Shown here: piece after piece, positions 49,691 to 62,948 of the stretch
Position numbering within the stretch: position 1 is the first letter of the stretch
Layout of the letters: the number at the start of each line of letters is the position of its first letter
From: Nyssa sinensis
Taxonomy: Eukaryota > Streptophyta > Magnoliopsida > Cornales > Nyssaceae
DNA length: 64,000 nucleotides
Reading direction: 5' to 3'
Assembly: GCA_008638375.1 (NCBI GenBank)
Contig: CM018051.1
Span: forward strand, 30,129,344 to 30,193,343
Position numbers and translations under genes: made by a program
The notes under the pieces: model-generated
The model's input: the letters and a program-made list of their open reading frames with translations, nothing else
Database searches by the model: none
What the model was told of the DNA's origin: nothing

Positions 49691-50540
49691 ACATGAATGT
49701 ATGCAATACATAACCAACGTAAATGCATACCCAAATCACGTATCCACGTCTTAACAACTCATAAACAAGATATGCCAACCACATACTATGCTAACATACA
49801 GAACAAGTCATACCTCTACAGAATGACAGGAAAACACACACGTGCCAAATCAATCAACTTTAGGTTCTGTTCCAAAGCAAGTATTCTCTATGTGATTTTC
49901 TAATATCAATTAAACACATGCTTCATTCAATCAATATGGCAATCATTCCTAACTCAATCTTATTTCTCACTTAGCAAAATATCATACCTGACTAGGGTGT
50001 GTCTCAACCCTGGAAAGTTGTGTCCACCACTCAGTTAACTAGTCAGTGAACAACTCAACCCTCGTACTGTATCTGTCGAGGATATCGAATCGTCTTCTCC
50101 TTTCCCGTCAGTGTTCCCTGCTAGTTCTGTTGTCCAGATCCCATTTTGCCAACTATAGCTGCAACCTGTTGAACAGATTTCCCATAACAAATTGTTACTC
50201 GGAGGAGAATCAAGAACTGCCTTATATGCAGGATTCGACATGGTAGTTGCACCCAACACACTAACAGGTTTGCTAGCAGCGAAGAAACTCTAGGGCTTAG
50301 TTCCAGCCTTGACCCCATACTCAAGTTGGATAATCGAATTACTACATACATTCCTCATTGTGCCATCATAACAGATTACATCATCCCGAAGGATGGCCAT
50401 TAAGTTTTTGAATAAAGTTCTAGGCTTAGTCAACCCTCTAGATGAACGGACAATAACTTCTCTGCTTGAAATTGAGTGAGCCATCTCCACCTGAATAAGA
50501 GACCCAATACCCAAACTGATTGAAGCAACCAACGTGATTC

Positions 50541-51386
50541 ACCTCTTATCATAATTCCCGTAGCAGCAACACCTCCAATGACAATTCAACCAGTGACTTT
50601 ACTTCTCTGCTGCTCTTGCACTTTCTGCTCTGCAAGCCACCATTCTTCCCTAACCCACAACATTCCTGTGCAACAAACTCTTGGTATTGTTGGCTCCAAG
50701 GAGCCTTGCCAGTGGTCGTATTCAACACTCCATGTACCCAACGCAATGCGTAGGATTCCAACTTCGCATCATCATAGCAACATTTAATTTATCTCGGCTG
50801 AACTTCCTCATTCCCACTCGGAGATCTCGAGATGTAACCGAAGCAAAACGGCGATCAATGCCGCTGCACAAACCAGCCCCTAATCCACCTCTGTTCTCAA
50901 CTGGAAACGGCAGAACAAAGGAACACCACAAAACTTACTGAACCAAATCGACCCCCCAACAAAAACCATAAAACGAAAATAGCAATCGACCCTCAATTTA
51001 AATCACAAACCATAAGCCTTACAAAATCATTACCTCTAGACACCGACACAACTGGATCAACAAACCCAACCTGCTATCTCTTAATCCGATGAACCAACGA
51101 ACCAACTTAGCTGCAGAGACCTCAGCTTCGAAGTCCAACCATACTGCCGTTACTCCTCCTTCTTCCCGAACTGCCATATATATATATATATGCATCGATC
51201 TCCTCTTCTCCCCAATTTAAAAAAATCATCAACCCAAATTCTGCATCATCTCCATAACGACAAGTCCCAAAATAGAGAGAAATTGAACATACCTGACATA
51301 TCCCAACTGTAATCCTTCCAACCAGTTTGCAATACCCGTAATCCTTTATGCAAACCGAACTCCTCAATCATCCATCCATGATCAAG
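50541..51386. other. 846-bp segment flanked by 12-bp direct repeats in M
   Basis: CCAACGTGATTC occurs at 50529-50540 and again at 51387-51398. The segment between lacks terminal inverted repeats, a poly-A tail or a recognisable protein. It may be an insertion of a class with longer target duplications, or a duplication within the LTR. Confidence 0.4.
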
Positions 51387-51858
51387 CCAACGTGATTCCC
51401 CCTTTTTGCTGCACCGCTACTACTGTCTCACTCTCAGCTAAGAATCTCCCTAAACCCAATCGCTTATCAGATCTCTCTCTCAACGCCTCAACATTTTTCC
51501 GACCTGCACAAGCTTCCAGTAGCTTCGGCCGTACCTCCTCTGCACCGCTATACATACAGACATATACACATATAAAGTTTTGCTGCATAAGATCTGAAAT
51601 CTCCCCATCACCAACATGAATTAACCCATCAAATTGGAGGGCACGTACTGTTGCTATCACTGCTTCTGTCTCTCTTTCTACTTGGTTCCAGCAGCTTCGA
51701 CTACTTTCTTTGTCTCTTTCTCTTTCTCGATCGGTTCCCCACCGATTTTCTCTCTTTCTCTTTTTGGCCCGAAACCACCGCTCCCCTTTTGGACGCCCAC
51801 GGTTTCTCTCCTTTTCATTTCTCTCCTTTCAATTATATCAAGACCTAAATATATATTA

Positions 51859-54800
51859 TGTAACACCCTGACCCAGATGTGACCGAGCAGGCTATGTAAA
51901 CCGAGTCGATAAAGCTTCTTCTTTAATATTGAATAAAATGGAACGGTTAGAAATTCAATGGCTTTTGAAATACGAATAGTTTCCGGGCAGTGCCCAAACG
52001 AACTACAAATGGATACCGAAAAATAAAAAGGAAAAAAAAAAGAAGAATTGGAATAAAATAGGAATTTAATATGAGAATAATATATGTATATATGGAGGTA
52101 AATAGGTGTAAATATATAGTTATATAAGAGAAGGTGTAATATATATATATATATATACATATACACACACAAAGATATAAGTTACCTGTAACTGAAGAAG
52201 AAAAAGGAAATAAAGAAGAGAAGAGGAACGGGTGGGAGTTATGCGCAGCATGAAGGGTCAAGGGGGAGAGAGAGAGAGAGTGAGGGGCGGTTTCTCTTGT
52301 TTTTATATCAACAGCCGTGTGGTAGAAGCAGAGGAAGAAGAGAAGAAAAAAAAAAAAAAAAAACAGAGGAACGGCTGGACGCTAGAACAGATGAGAAAAG
52401 GAAGGAAAAAGAGGAAGAAGAAGGAGGAGATAGGTCAAGGGGCACCTTGCGTGAGTTGAGAAAGAAGCGGAGGAGGAAACGAGCCAAGACCAATCGGGTC
52501 TGGGCAGTGGATTCGGAAGTGAAAGCAGTGATCGCTCTGTTCGCGCGATTGGGTGAGTGTGAGTAATTTTCGGTGTTTAATTCTGTTCAAAGCATGAATT
52601 ATTGTTTGATATAGATTTTGTGAAGCATGGGAATTTATTTGATTTATGCATGGATATAGTTGGTGTTGGAATTGTTAGAATTGAATCAAAGAAAACAAAA
52701 ATTAAACAACCGGATAGAATGTTACACTGGGCGCAACAGTGAAAAATGGAGGAGAAAAACTGATCGGGAGGGGCGATTTTGTTGCGATTAATTGGGTTAG
52801 ATCATGGGTAATTGATTCTCTTGGGTGTAGGGACATTTTAGAATCAAATCGGGATTGAAACCGTAGGAGAAAACTAGAGAAAACGGAAGGGAAAAGGGGC
52901 TGCCGGAAAATCGCACAGCCCCTAGTGCGCTACTGTTTCGGTTATTTTGGGAGTGCTCCGGCACTCCGATTTGAAATCCGACGGTAGATTTGAGTTGTCC
53001 ATGATCTTTAGGTGTGAACCCCACTGAAAAACGTAAGAAAATCCGTCGTCGGCAAGTCGCCGTTGACGGAGAAGACAAACAACACGCTGGAGTGTTGCTG
53101 TGCTGCTGCTGGGTTTTGTGATTTTATTTTGGCCAAACTGGGTCGGGTCTGACCCGACCCACCCATTCAGATGACTGCCCAACACTTGTACTTCATGGAT
53201 AAATTTTTAAATTTGTGTTTAGATAGTGTTTGGTTAGAAAGGAGAGTTATCCAATGGTTGGATTAAACTTGAACAGGAAATGAAAAAAAAAATAATAACG
53301 AGGAATGAAAAATTTGTATGGGCAGTGGATTGAACCTGTGACCAAAGGAGAAAGGGGGAGAAGCTTAGTCACTGTGCCACCAAGGCACATGTGGTCTGTT
53401 TGGACTCAAATACGATATGTATTAGCTATATTAATTAATTTAAATAAGTGATTTAAATTAATAAATTTTAAATTTAATTCCGAGGCTTAAATTAGTCAAA
53501 TGAATAATGAAAACTTACTATTTTGGACCCTCTGAATTTAATGGTGAGGCCTGTTTTACGAGACAGAGTTCCGAAAAAATAAAATAAAATAAAATAACCG
53601 TAGAATGCCAAAATGACCAAAATGCCCCTACATCAAAGGTGAGTCAAACGGACTCCGATTTAGTTAAGTAAATAGTGAATTTTTATTAATTCAAACCTAT
53701 TGGACTCAACGGTGAAGTCCAAATTATGAAAATAGAACCTGAAAAGTAGAAACACGTAAATGACCATTTTTCCCTTGGGTAAATTAAGTTTAAAATGGAA
53801 ATCATAAAGCATAAATTAGTACGGGAGGTATTTAGAGTAGCGAGGCATAAATTCAGTAAATTATATGAAAGCTGAAACGTGTTTATTGATTTATAGGCAA
53901 GTCAAAAGGAAAGGAGGAAGTCACGGGATATTAAGACATTGATAAGGTAAGTGGATTCCTATCTCTTATACGTGGTTTTCCAAGCCACGATCTTTCTACT
54001 ACTGCCAAGACTTGTACTCATGTATGTATCTACTGTTATTGTTCCCCCCATTGATATTGTCTTATCTGGTGGAGGCCTATTGACTGATATCTCGTGATTT
54101 GATGAATTGTACTAACGCCTATCATTGTACGCATGTCATGTTAGTTCATACATTGCATGTTGAGACTGTAAATGGACAAATGGTAATGGGAGTGTTTTTA
54201 TAGATTGACTGGACCTACGGGCCGATTGACGGGACCTACGGGTCGAATCCGTGATCGGACATATGGTGATGGGGGTTTTCTTACATATAAAGTTACAAGG
54301 GCATTCATATGCATTGATGTTAATTGTTCACTCATTAATTGTGTTTGACTGTGACCGTTTTACTATGGCAGTATTCATGTTGATTGTGATTATTGGGCTT
54401 TACTGTTCATTGGCCTTGTGGCACTTTATTGCTAATTGAAATCATTGTCATGACTGGCTATCATGTTATCTTGAATTCATGTTTTCCTATGTAATCCATA
54501 ACCCGTATTTGAGATAGACTTTTACTTACTGGGCTTTATTAGCTCACCCCCCCTTACAAATTTTTCAGGTGAGAATGTTACAGAACCACAGTAGGAGATC
54601 AGGAGCTTAAGGTGACAGTCAAGGAGCATGATAGTAGTGAATGAAGTCTCTCCCATGTACTCACCACCTAAGAGTGGTTCATGATCAGTATATTGTTAGT
54701 TTAAGTTTAGTCTTTGAACAATAATTGTAATAAAGCTTCCGCACTTTAATGTCATGTTTATATTATTTACTGTTATCATTGGTAAAAGAATGAAAAAGTA

Positions 54801-54864
54801 GGGACGGCCATTGGGTCGGCCCCGTGATACGAAATCCGCATAGGGTGGGTTTCGGGTCGTGACA
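51859..54864 (+). repeat. Element H 5' LTR (3.0 kb)
   Basis: Bounded by TGTAACACCCTGACCC and GGTTTCGGGTCGTGACA. It reads through the site where G interrupts the 3' LTR (AATTTGTATGGGCAGTGG, 53311-53328). Contains A-rich and GA-rich low complexity at 52260-52430, an antisense tRNA-like cassette at 53327-53379 and U3 modules near 53527 and 53700. Lys/Arg-rich frames at 52232-52566 come from the GA-rich stretch. Confidence 0.92.
53327..53379 (-). repeat. tRNA-like cassette in H 5' LTR (antisense)
   Basis: On the minus strand TGGCACAGTG (53370-53379) resembles an A box and AGGTTCAATCC (53327-53337) a B box. It is antisense to H. The 3' LTR copy has its B box at 61407-61417, 12 bases outside the edge of element G. 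Confidence 0.45.
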
Positions 54865-54867
54865 ACT

Positions 54868-54880
54868 TGGTATCAGAGCA
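54868..54880 (+). promoter_or_regulatory. Element H primer-binding site (initiator Met tRNA)
   Basis: TGGTATCAGAGCA lies 3 bases after the 5' LTR end, the same primer site as in D. Confidence 0.92.
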
Positions 54881-57800
54881 AAGTCTTAGGTTCTAGTGAG
54901 TCATGGGAGACAGGATTAGAGTACTGGAATTGTTAAAGTCTAAGAGTTAGTCGATAGATAATACTGACATTACTAGGCTAGACTTTTATGCGAACACTGA
55001 TAATTATTTTACATATACATTGACTGATTATCCTTTACAAGAAAGGTTAACACCAAAAGATGATTGGGCTACTGTACCAGTATCCGTAGGTATTTTTCAA
55101 TTACTTACAACCTGCTCATATATTGTCTAGAGAATTGATTTATAGTTCCGCATTTACTGTTAGGTTGAACTTTGAAACAGAACCTCTAGGCTACTTGTTA
55201 ACTGTTTCCAATACCATTAAGAGATTATTATTAGTGAATACTATACATTGGGAAAAAAACTATATGTTATCGGTGATCCTTGAACAATTGAGATGATTGG
55301 TAATTAATAACCTTTAAGGAAATAGAAATATGTTTAAAAGAAAAACGAGGAGGATTCTCAAGGAATGACATTGAAAATATTTGAAGAGATTTCTATAAAT
55401 GTTATGGATAGATAACCGAGGCTTGAATGAGAGATAGTTTGTAGGAAACTTAATGGATAATTTTAGGAGGACTAAAAATATGAAAATTCTTGAGTAAGTC
55501 ATTGGTAGACACTGATAGGGTGAAGATGAATAGAGTGGTGAAGACAAGTACTAAAGGAGCGAGATTGCCAGAATTGATCTTATGAATTGTGATGATTTTG
55601 GAAAGAGGCTGACACATGATGAATGAATATTCGAGAGAGATCCACGAATCTTGTAATCTAAGAGAAGGTGTGATACGATTTTAGTCAATACTCTACCAAG
55701 TTTGATGAAGGTAAATGATAGAAGATTCTGAATAACTGTTAGAGGTCAATGTGATTCAAATGATCGTAAAGACTGAACTGGTAGTAAATCATTTAGAGAA
55801 ACCATGAAATTGAAATGATACATGATTCTGAGGTATTACGAGGAAATCATTATTGAATGATATATATATATATATAAGGAATATGAGATACAGATCACAA
55901 GTACACAGTTATTAACCGATTAGATATCTTTGGAGGAACTAAGACTTCGAAGATTTAAATAGTTAAATGATTGGTGACTTTTGGAAAACGATAGTTTGAT
56001 TAAATACTCAAGGTACTAGTTTTTGGAAAAGACTATGCTATGACTGACTTGATGTTTCTTGGTAGACAGAGACTGATTAAATGAGATTATCAAGTGAACA
56101 TTTATGAACTGTGATGGTCCTAAAAGGAGATTGACACGTGATAAATGATAGTTGGGAAAATTCAATGGATTTTATTAACCTAGGTAACAATAGGACCTAA
56201 TTGTGTGTTATACTTTATTGAGCTAGCTGAATCTAACTCAAAAGATAAATGATTGATGACATTGAATGATTTTGAGGATTTACGTGACCTAGCAATTAAA
56301 GAGACAAAAATTGTGGCATACATAATGCATATAAAAACTAGTAAGGACAACGACTGTGCTAAAGTGATACCTAATTAATTGGGTTACGAGAACAATCAAG
56401 ATCGAGGTAGAAAGTAGGAATAACTGAATTGTGACACAAAGGAAGTAGGGAATTTCCATGATGGAAAAAAAAAAAAATTTGATATCGTTGTGATAAACTT
56501 TGAATGTCAAAAGTAACGATAAAATGATTAGACGACTAAATGATGTGAACAATCCTAAAATATGATATGAAGTCACAGAATGTACAAGAGACTCCCTCTA
56601 CGGTTGAATAAGTTCTTGAAGAATGAAATGAAAAAAAAAAAGTGAATAACGACCGGGGAGAGAAATGTAACATAGGATGGAAAACCGAATATAATGACGA
56701 GGATAAGAAATGAGACAGTTGAACAACCATTATGAGCAAAGGTAAGTGAAACCAAAAGAATGGTCATAAACTAACAAGTCATAAAACTTGAGACTTGAAC
56801 TGATCAAATGATGTGGAAAATCCTAGGTAAACCAAATATGATAACACCATTAAGGATGCTTTCGAAGTAGACTATCACATGAAGAATCAGTGACTGGGGT
56901 AAAAGACTACCCTAAAATTTTATAAGTATATGTACCATACCTTAATCGATGAAGGGATAAGGAATCAAAACTTATGAAAAGAGCAATGGTAAAAAGCACT
57001 TGCCTATAATGTGGAAAAAAAAAATAGAGGAATTGATCTCCTTAATCTATCTAAATCATAAAATGATAAGCATGAATTTGAAAACAATGACATTAATGCC
57101 AATGAACAATACAAGTGAAATGAAAAGAGGATTGATAAATCTTCAAGAAATGAGTAATTGATTAAGAAATCACAAATGAAAAGTTCGAATAAATTTGAGA
57201 ACACCCGAGCAGGGGATAAATATTGTAATGCAAAGAGAATACGAGTAAATCGTCCTAACACGAACCAAAAGATGTTCATGAAAACGAAAGGGAATATGAT
57301 ACTTTGTCCTTAGGAAAACTTAAAGTATTTGAATGAGATGTCCAAAACACTCTAAACGATAGAGGTGGTGTAGTCTAGTTACACTGTTGACTTCCTAGGA
57401 CCACTACCAAAGAAACGGATAAAAAAAAAAAAAAAAAAAAGGGGATCGAGGTGCTAGATATCTTTGCTTGGCAATGTCAATGGGAGGTGAGAGACCATGA
57501 ACAATAAAACAATGACGACTTAATACCAAATGAGATGAATATAACAACTAGCTACAAAACTAGTCAAGAGACTGGTAGCAAGGAGAAATAGTCAAGTAAC
57601 TGAAAAGATGACTCAAGGTGAGTAATGAAACTAATAGATCCCTAGCCCCAGATTTGGGAACTAAAGAAATACGCATGAGAATGTTAATATTAAAATTTAG
57701 AGACAATGAGTGAAAGTCCCGATGAAGTAAAAGGGGCAAACCCTTAACTTTTAAATTCACTATTGAAAGAAAATAAAGAGGAATACAAAAGAACTATGAA

Positions 57801-57964
57801 TCCTATAGAAAGAAATCTTCCTGCCTAAGCATATAGTATCTGAAGAATAAAGATAAGTTCAAGAGACAGGTTAAAAAGAAAATTATGTTGATGAAACTGA
57901 CATGATGAAGTGGCAGAGTTTCATGGATTACGAACATTCGAGTTTTAGGGACAAAACTCAATTT
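54881..57964 (+). other. Element H internal region, noncoding
   Basis: The sense strand is visibly purine-rich and full of TGA and TAA; frames longer than 60 codons appear only on the antisense strand (for example 56289-56576, 57004-57279) because that strand is pyrimidine-rich. Loosely repeated phrases occur (GAGGCTGACACATGATGAATGA near 55604, GAGATTGACACGTGATAAATGA near 56126, AAATGATGTGRA near 56539 and 56806), hinting at ancient internal duplication. No protein family is recognised. Confidence 0.7.
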
Positions 57965-57977
57965 AAGGGGGGTAGAA
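57940..57977 (+). promoter_or_regulatory. Element H polypurine tract and adjacent hairpin
   Basis: AAGGGGGGTAGAA (57965-57977) abuts the 3' LTR. At 57940-57959 GAGTTTT and AAAACTC form an inverted repeat with a 6-base loop, the same arrangement as in A and D. Confidence 0.85.
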
Positions 57978-60900
57978 TGTAACACCCTGACCCAGATGTG
58001 ACCGAGCAGGCTATGTAAACCGAGTCGATAAAGCTTCTTCTTTAATATTGAATAAAATGGAACGGTTAGAAATTCAATGGCTTTTGAAATACGAATAGTT
58101 TCCGGGCAGTGCCCGAACGAACTACAAATGGATACCGAAAAAAAAAAAAGGAAAAAAAAAGAAGAAGAATTGGAATAAAATAGGAATTTAATATGAGAAT
58201 AATATATGTATATATGGAGGTAAATAGGTGTAAATATATAGTTATATAAGAGAAGGTGTAATATATATATATATATATACACACACATAAGATATAAGTT
58301 ACCTGTAACTGAAGAAGAAAAAGGAAATAAAGAAGAGAAGAGGAACGGGTGGGAGTTATGCGCAGCATGAAGGGTCAAGGGGGAGAGAGAGAGAGTGAGG
58401 GGCGGTTTCTCTTGTTTTTATATAAACAGCCGTGTGGTAGAAGCAGAGGAAGAAGAGAAGAAAAAAAAAAAAAACAGAGGAACGGCTGGACGCTAGAACA
58501 GATGAGAAAAGGAAGGAAAAAGAGGAAGAAGAAGGAAGAGATAGGTCAAGGGTCACCTTGCGTGAGTTGAGAAAGAAGCGGAGGAGGAAATGAGCCAAGA
58601 CCAATCGGGTCTGGGCAGTGGATTCGGAAGTGAAAGCAGTGATCGCTCTGTACGCGCGATTGGGTGAGTGTGAGTAATTTTCGGTGTTTAATTTTGTTCA
58701 AAGCATGAATTATTGTTTGATATAGATTTTGTGAAGCATGGGAATTTATTTGATTTATGCATGGATATAGTTGGTGTTGGAATTGTTAGAATTGAATCAA
58801 AGAAAACAAAAATTAAACAACCGGATAGAATGTTACACTGGGCGCAACAGTGAAAAACGGAGGAGAAAAACTGATCGGGTGGGGCGATTTTGTTGCGATT
58901 AATTGGGTTAGATCATGGGTAATTGATTCTCTTGGGTGTAGGGACATTTTAGAATCAAATCGGGATTGAAACCGTAGGAGAAAACTAGAGAAAACGGAAG
59001 GGAAAGGGGCTGCCGGAAAACCGCACAGCCCCTGGTGCGCTACTGTTTCGGTTATTTTGGGAGTGCGCCGGCACTCCGATTTGAAATCCGACGGTAGATT
59101 TGAGTTGTCCATGATCTTTAGGTGTGAACCCCACTGAAAAACGTAAGAAAATCCGTCGTCGGCAAGTCGCCGTTGACGGAGAAGACAACCAACACGCTGG
59201 AGTGTTGCTGTGCTGCTGCTGGGTTTTGCAATTTTATTTTGGCCAAACCGGGTCGGGTCTGACCCGACCCACCCATTTAGATGACTGCCCAACACTTGTA
59301 CTTCATGGATAGATTTTTAAATTTGAGTTTAGATAGTGTTTGGTTAGAAAGGAGAGTTATCCAATGGTTGGGTTAAACTTGAACAGGAAATGAAAAAAAA
59401 AATAATGAGGAATGGAAAATTTGTATTGTAAAGATTCGAAAATTTGGAATAAATTTTTTTTTATTTTTTTTGAATGCTATGTGAATGTCCTTAATTCCTA
59501 ATTAATTTAAATTTTGAAAAAAAAAAGAAGATAATAATAATAATAATAATAAATAAATAAATAAAATATGACGTAAGACGTGAACGGACACCCAGAGACG
59601 GTGAAACAAATAATACTGATATTGGGTCGGCGGCGATGATTGGGTATTAGGTCTCTTGTTCAGGTGGAGATGGCTCACTCAATTTCAAGCAGAGAAGTTA
59701 TTGTCCGTTCATCTAGAGGGTTGACTGAGCCTGGAACTTTATTCAAAAACTTAATGACCATCGTTCACGATGTTGTTAGCTATATGATGGCACGGTGAGG
59801 AATGTATGTAGTAATTCGATTATTCAATTTGAGTATGGGGTCAAGGTTGAAGAAGTTGATGAAACTGGATGTAAGGTGGCTGGCCGACTCGATCAGCCTG
59901 CGGGTGTGTTTTCTTCAACTGCTAAACCATGGACTGGAGAGCAACCTCAAACTCGGGATGCACGAGGGTTTGGTTCACGCTTGACTGCAAATTCTCCAAA
60001 GATTGGCTGAGTGGAGATAAGCATAAGCTTGATATGATTCCATTGGAGGACTAAGTTACTTACGGGTTGATTGGATTGCATAGTGGACACCGCTTAGTAG
60101 GGTTGTGACCAACCCTATCAGGTATGATATTTTACTAACGTGAGAAATGAGGTTAAGCTTAGGAGTATTTGATAAGATGATCAAATGTTCTCTATGCGTA
60201 ATTGCTATTAGGAAACCACTTAGAATTTGATTGTTTGTATGCTTACGTGTTCCTTATGAATCTGTGGGTGTTATGATTTACTTCTTGAGTTGTCATCATA
60301 TGTGGTTTATGTTTTAGAAGGATCGCTGATATTGCGACATGTAGGTTTGCATAAGTGTTGGGATTGATCGAGTATGACACGTAAATTTGCGGATGAAGCC
60401 TTGTGATTTAAATGCTATTATTAATCTTAAATGTGATGCATTATTTACAGCATGTTGCATATGCTTATGAATGGGATGTTTCATTTGAACTGTATCATTG
60501 CAAGATGAAATCATGGCATATTGGCATCGTGTGATTTCTTGAAAGCATAGTGTGGGTCAGCACGAGGTGCTGGTGCATTATGAGGGTGCAGATCCTGTGG
60601 TGAAAAACCCAAAATTGGCCATTAGGTACTCGCATACCTGACGGGTTCCGGACCGTGAAGCGAGACATACGTGGCGGTACTCATGCCAGCGGGGAAGGAC
60701 CGTATCATGAGACATGGGTGGGCATAGAGTCGCATGGGTGTGTCACGCATACTGCTTATATACTGTATATTGTTCATAGACTGTCATCATGACCTCGAAT
60801 GCCATATAGAAATAACTGTACACTTGCACATGTCACGACCTTAGTTTTGTTTCTTGCATTAGTATTATGTCATACCAGCATGTTGTCGCTGACCCATTCG

Positions 60901-62943
60901 TGGGCACAGGTTTCAGATAAAGTTCCTGGCACGCGGGACTTGATGAAATCTTGGAGAAAGGAGAGGAAATGAATTTGGAAGAATATTTGGGCCCTTGGGG
61001 CGTATTTAGACATTATAAAAGATTGGTGTATTTATGAAAAGAATGGAAATGACATTGTATATTGTAATAAATAATGAATTTGTTATCTTTTAGTTTAAGT
61101 GTAGGAGTAGACGTGATGGATTGTATAAGTAGGTGATGTATATTTAACTTTGATAGAGTTGTGGCCATCGAGTGAGGATGGATTGTGACTGTTGTATATA
61201 TATATGTTGTATTGTGTTTATCAGGGGGAAAAGGTTCGAAAAACAAAGGAGGTGCTGCCGAAATTTTTAAGAAAATTAAAGAACTCTATTTAATTTTTCG
61301 TAAATTCATAAATCTGTTTAATTATCTTCTATTTTATTTACTTTCTGTTCGTCAGTCGCACCTCGGGTTTCGGTCAGAAATTCGGGGCGTGACATGTATG
61401 GGGAGTGGATTGAACCTGTGACCAAAGGAGAAAGGGGGAGAAGCTTAGTCACTGTGCCACCAAGGCACATGTGGTCTGTTTGGACTCAAATACGATATTA
61501 TTAGCTATATTAATTAATTTAAATAAGTGATTTAAATTAATAAATTTTAAATTTAATTCCGAGGCTTAAATTAGTCGAATGAATAATGAAAACTTACTAT
61601 TTTGGACCCTCTGAATTTAATGGTGAGGTCTGTTTTAGGAGACGGAGTTCCGAAAAAAAAAATAAAATAAAATAACCGTAGAATGCCAAAATGACCAAAA
61701 TGCCCCTACGTCAAAGGTGAGTCAAACGGACTCCGATTTAGTTAAGTAAATAGTGAATTTTTATTAATTCAAACCTACTGGACTCAATGGTGAAGTCCAA
61801 ATTATGAAAACAGAACCTGAAAAGTAGAAACACGTAAATGACCATTTTGCCCTTGGGTAAATTAAGTTTAAAATGGAAATCATAAAGCATAAATTAGTAC
61901 GGGAGGTATTTAGAGTAGCGAGGCATAAATTCAGTAAATTATATGAAAGCTGAAATGTGTTTATTGATTTATAGGCAAGTCAAAAGGAAAGGAGGAAGTC
62001 ACGGGATATTAAGACATTGATAAGGTAAGTGGATTCCTATCTCTTATACGTGGTTTTCCAAGCCACGATCTTTCTACTACTGCCAAGACTTGTACTCATG
62101 TATGTATCTACTGTTATTGTTCCCGCCATTGATATTGTCTTATCTGGTGGAGGCCTATTGACTGATATCTCGTGATTTGATGCATTGTACTAACGCCTAT
62201 CATTGTACGCATGTCATTTTAGTTCATACATTGCATGTTGAGACTGTAAAGGACAAATGGTGATGGGAGTGTTTTTATCGATTGACTGGACCTACGGGCC
62301 GATTGACGGGACCTACGGGTCGAATCCTTGATTGGACATATGGTGATGGGGGTTTTCTTACATATAAAGTTACAAGGGCATTTCATATGCATTGATGTTA
62401 ATTGTTCACTCATTAATTGTGTTTGACTGTGACCGTTTTACTATGGCAGTATTCATGTTCATTGTGATTATTGGGCTTTACTGTTCATTGGCCTTGTGGC
62501 ACTTTACTGCTAACTGAAATCGTTGTCATGACTGGCTATCATGTTATCTTGAATTCATGTTTTCCTATGTAATCCATAACCCGTATTTGAGATAGGCTTT
62601 TACTTACTGGGCTTTATTAGCTCACCCCCCCCTTACAAATTTTTCAGGTGAGAATGTTACAGAACCACAGTAGGAGATCAGGAGCTTAAGGTGACAGTCA
62701 AGGAGCATGATAGTAGTGAATGAAGTCTCTCCCATGTACTCACCACCTAAGAGTGGTTCATGATCAATATATTGTTAGTTTAAGTTTAGTCTTTGAACAA
62801 TAATTGTAATAAAGCTTCCGCACTTTAATGTCATGTTTATATTATTTACTGTTATCATTGGTAAAAGAATGAAAAAGTAGGGACGGCCATTGGGTCGGCC
62901 CCGCGATACGAAATCCGCATAGGGTGGGTTTCGGGTCGTGACA
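57978..62943 (+). repeat. Element H 3' LTR, interrupted by G
   Basis: Own sequence is 57978-59426 joined to 61400-62943 (2.99 kb), nearly identical to the 5' LTR. The join is confirmed by the 5' LTR. Confidence 0.92.
59427..61394 (+). mobile_element. Element G: solo LTR (1.97 kb)
   Basis: It begins TGTAAAGATTCG (59427), ends AATTCGGGGCGTGACA (61394), with TGTAT at 59422-59426 and 61395-61399; the 5' LTR of H provides the empty site. Related to F and, inversely, to the left part of M. It holds an AAT microsatellite near 59530-59570. Frames 59795-60010 and 61185-61421 have no recognisable domain. Confidence 0.92.
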
Positions 62944-62948
62944 TATTA

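Larger units (their letters stand above)
51859..62943 (+). mobile_element. Element H: full-length LTR element with no recognisable coding (LARD-like)
   Basis: 5' LTR 51859-54864, primer-binding site 54868-54880, internal 54865-57977, polypurine tract 57965-57977, 3' LTR 57978-62943 (containing G), TSD TATTA at 51854-51858 and 62944-62948. Without G it is about 9.1 kb. The 3.1 kb internal region carries none of the gag/pol motifs found in D and has no sense frame of 60 codons. It fits a large retrotransposon derivative mobilised in trans. The LTRs are highly similar, so insertion is fairly recent. Confidence 0.9.

Noticed and set aside
52232..52566. Lys/Arg/Glu-rich frames resembling nuclear basic proteins
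   Set aside because: They come from GA-rich low-complexity DNA in H's LTR and are repeated, with changed frame, in the other LTR (58349-58570).
54881..54960. ATG shortly after H's primer-binding site as a gag start
   Set aside because: The frame (MGDRIRVLELL...) ends after about 16 codons and nothing downstream resembles Gag.
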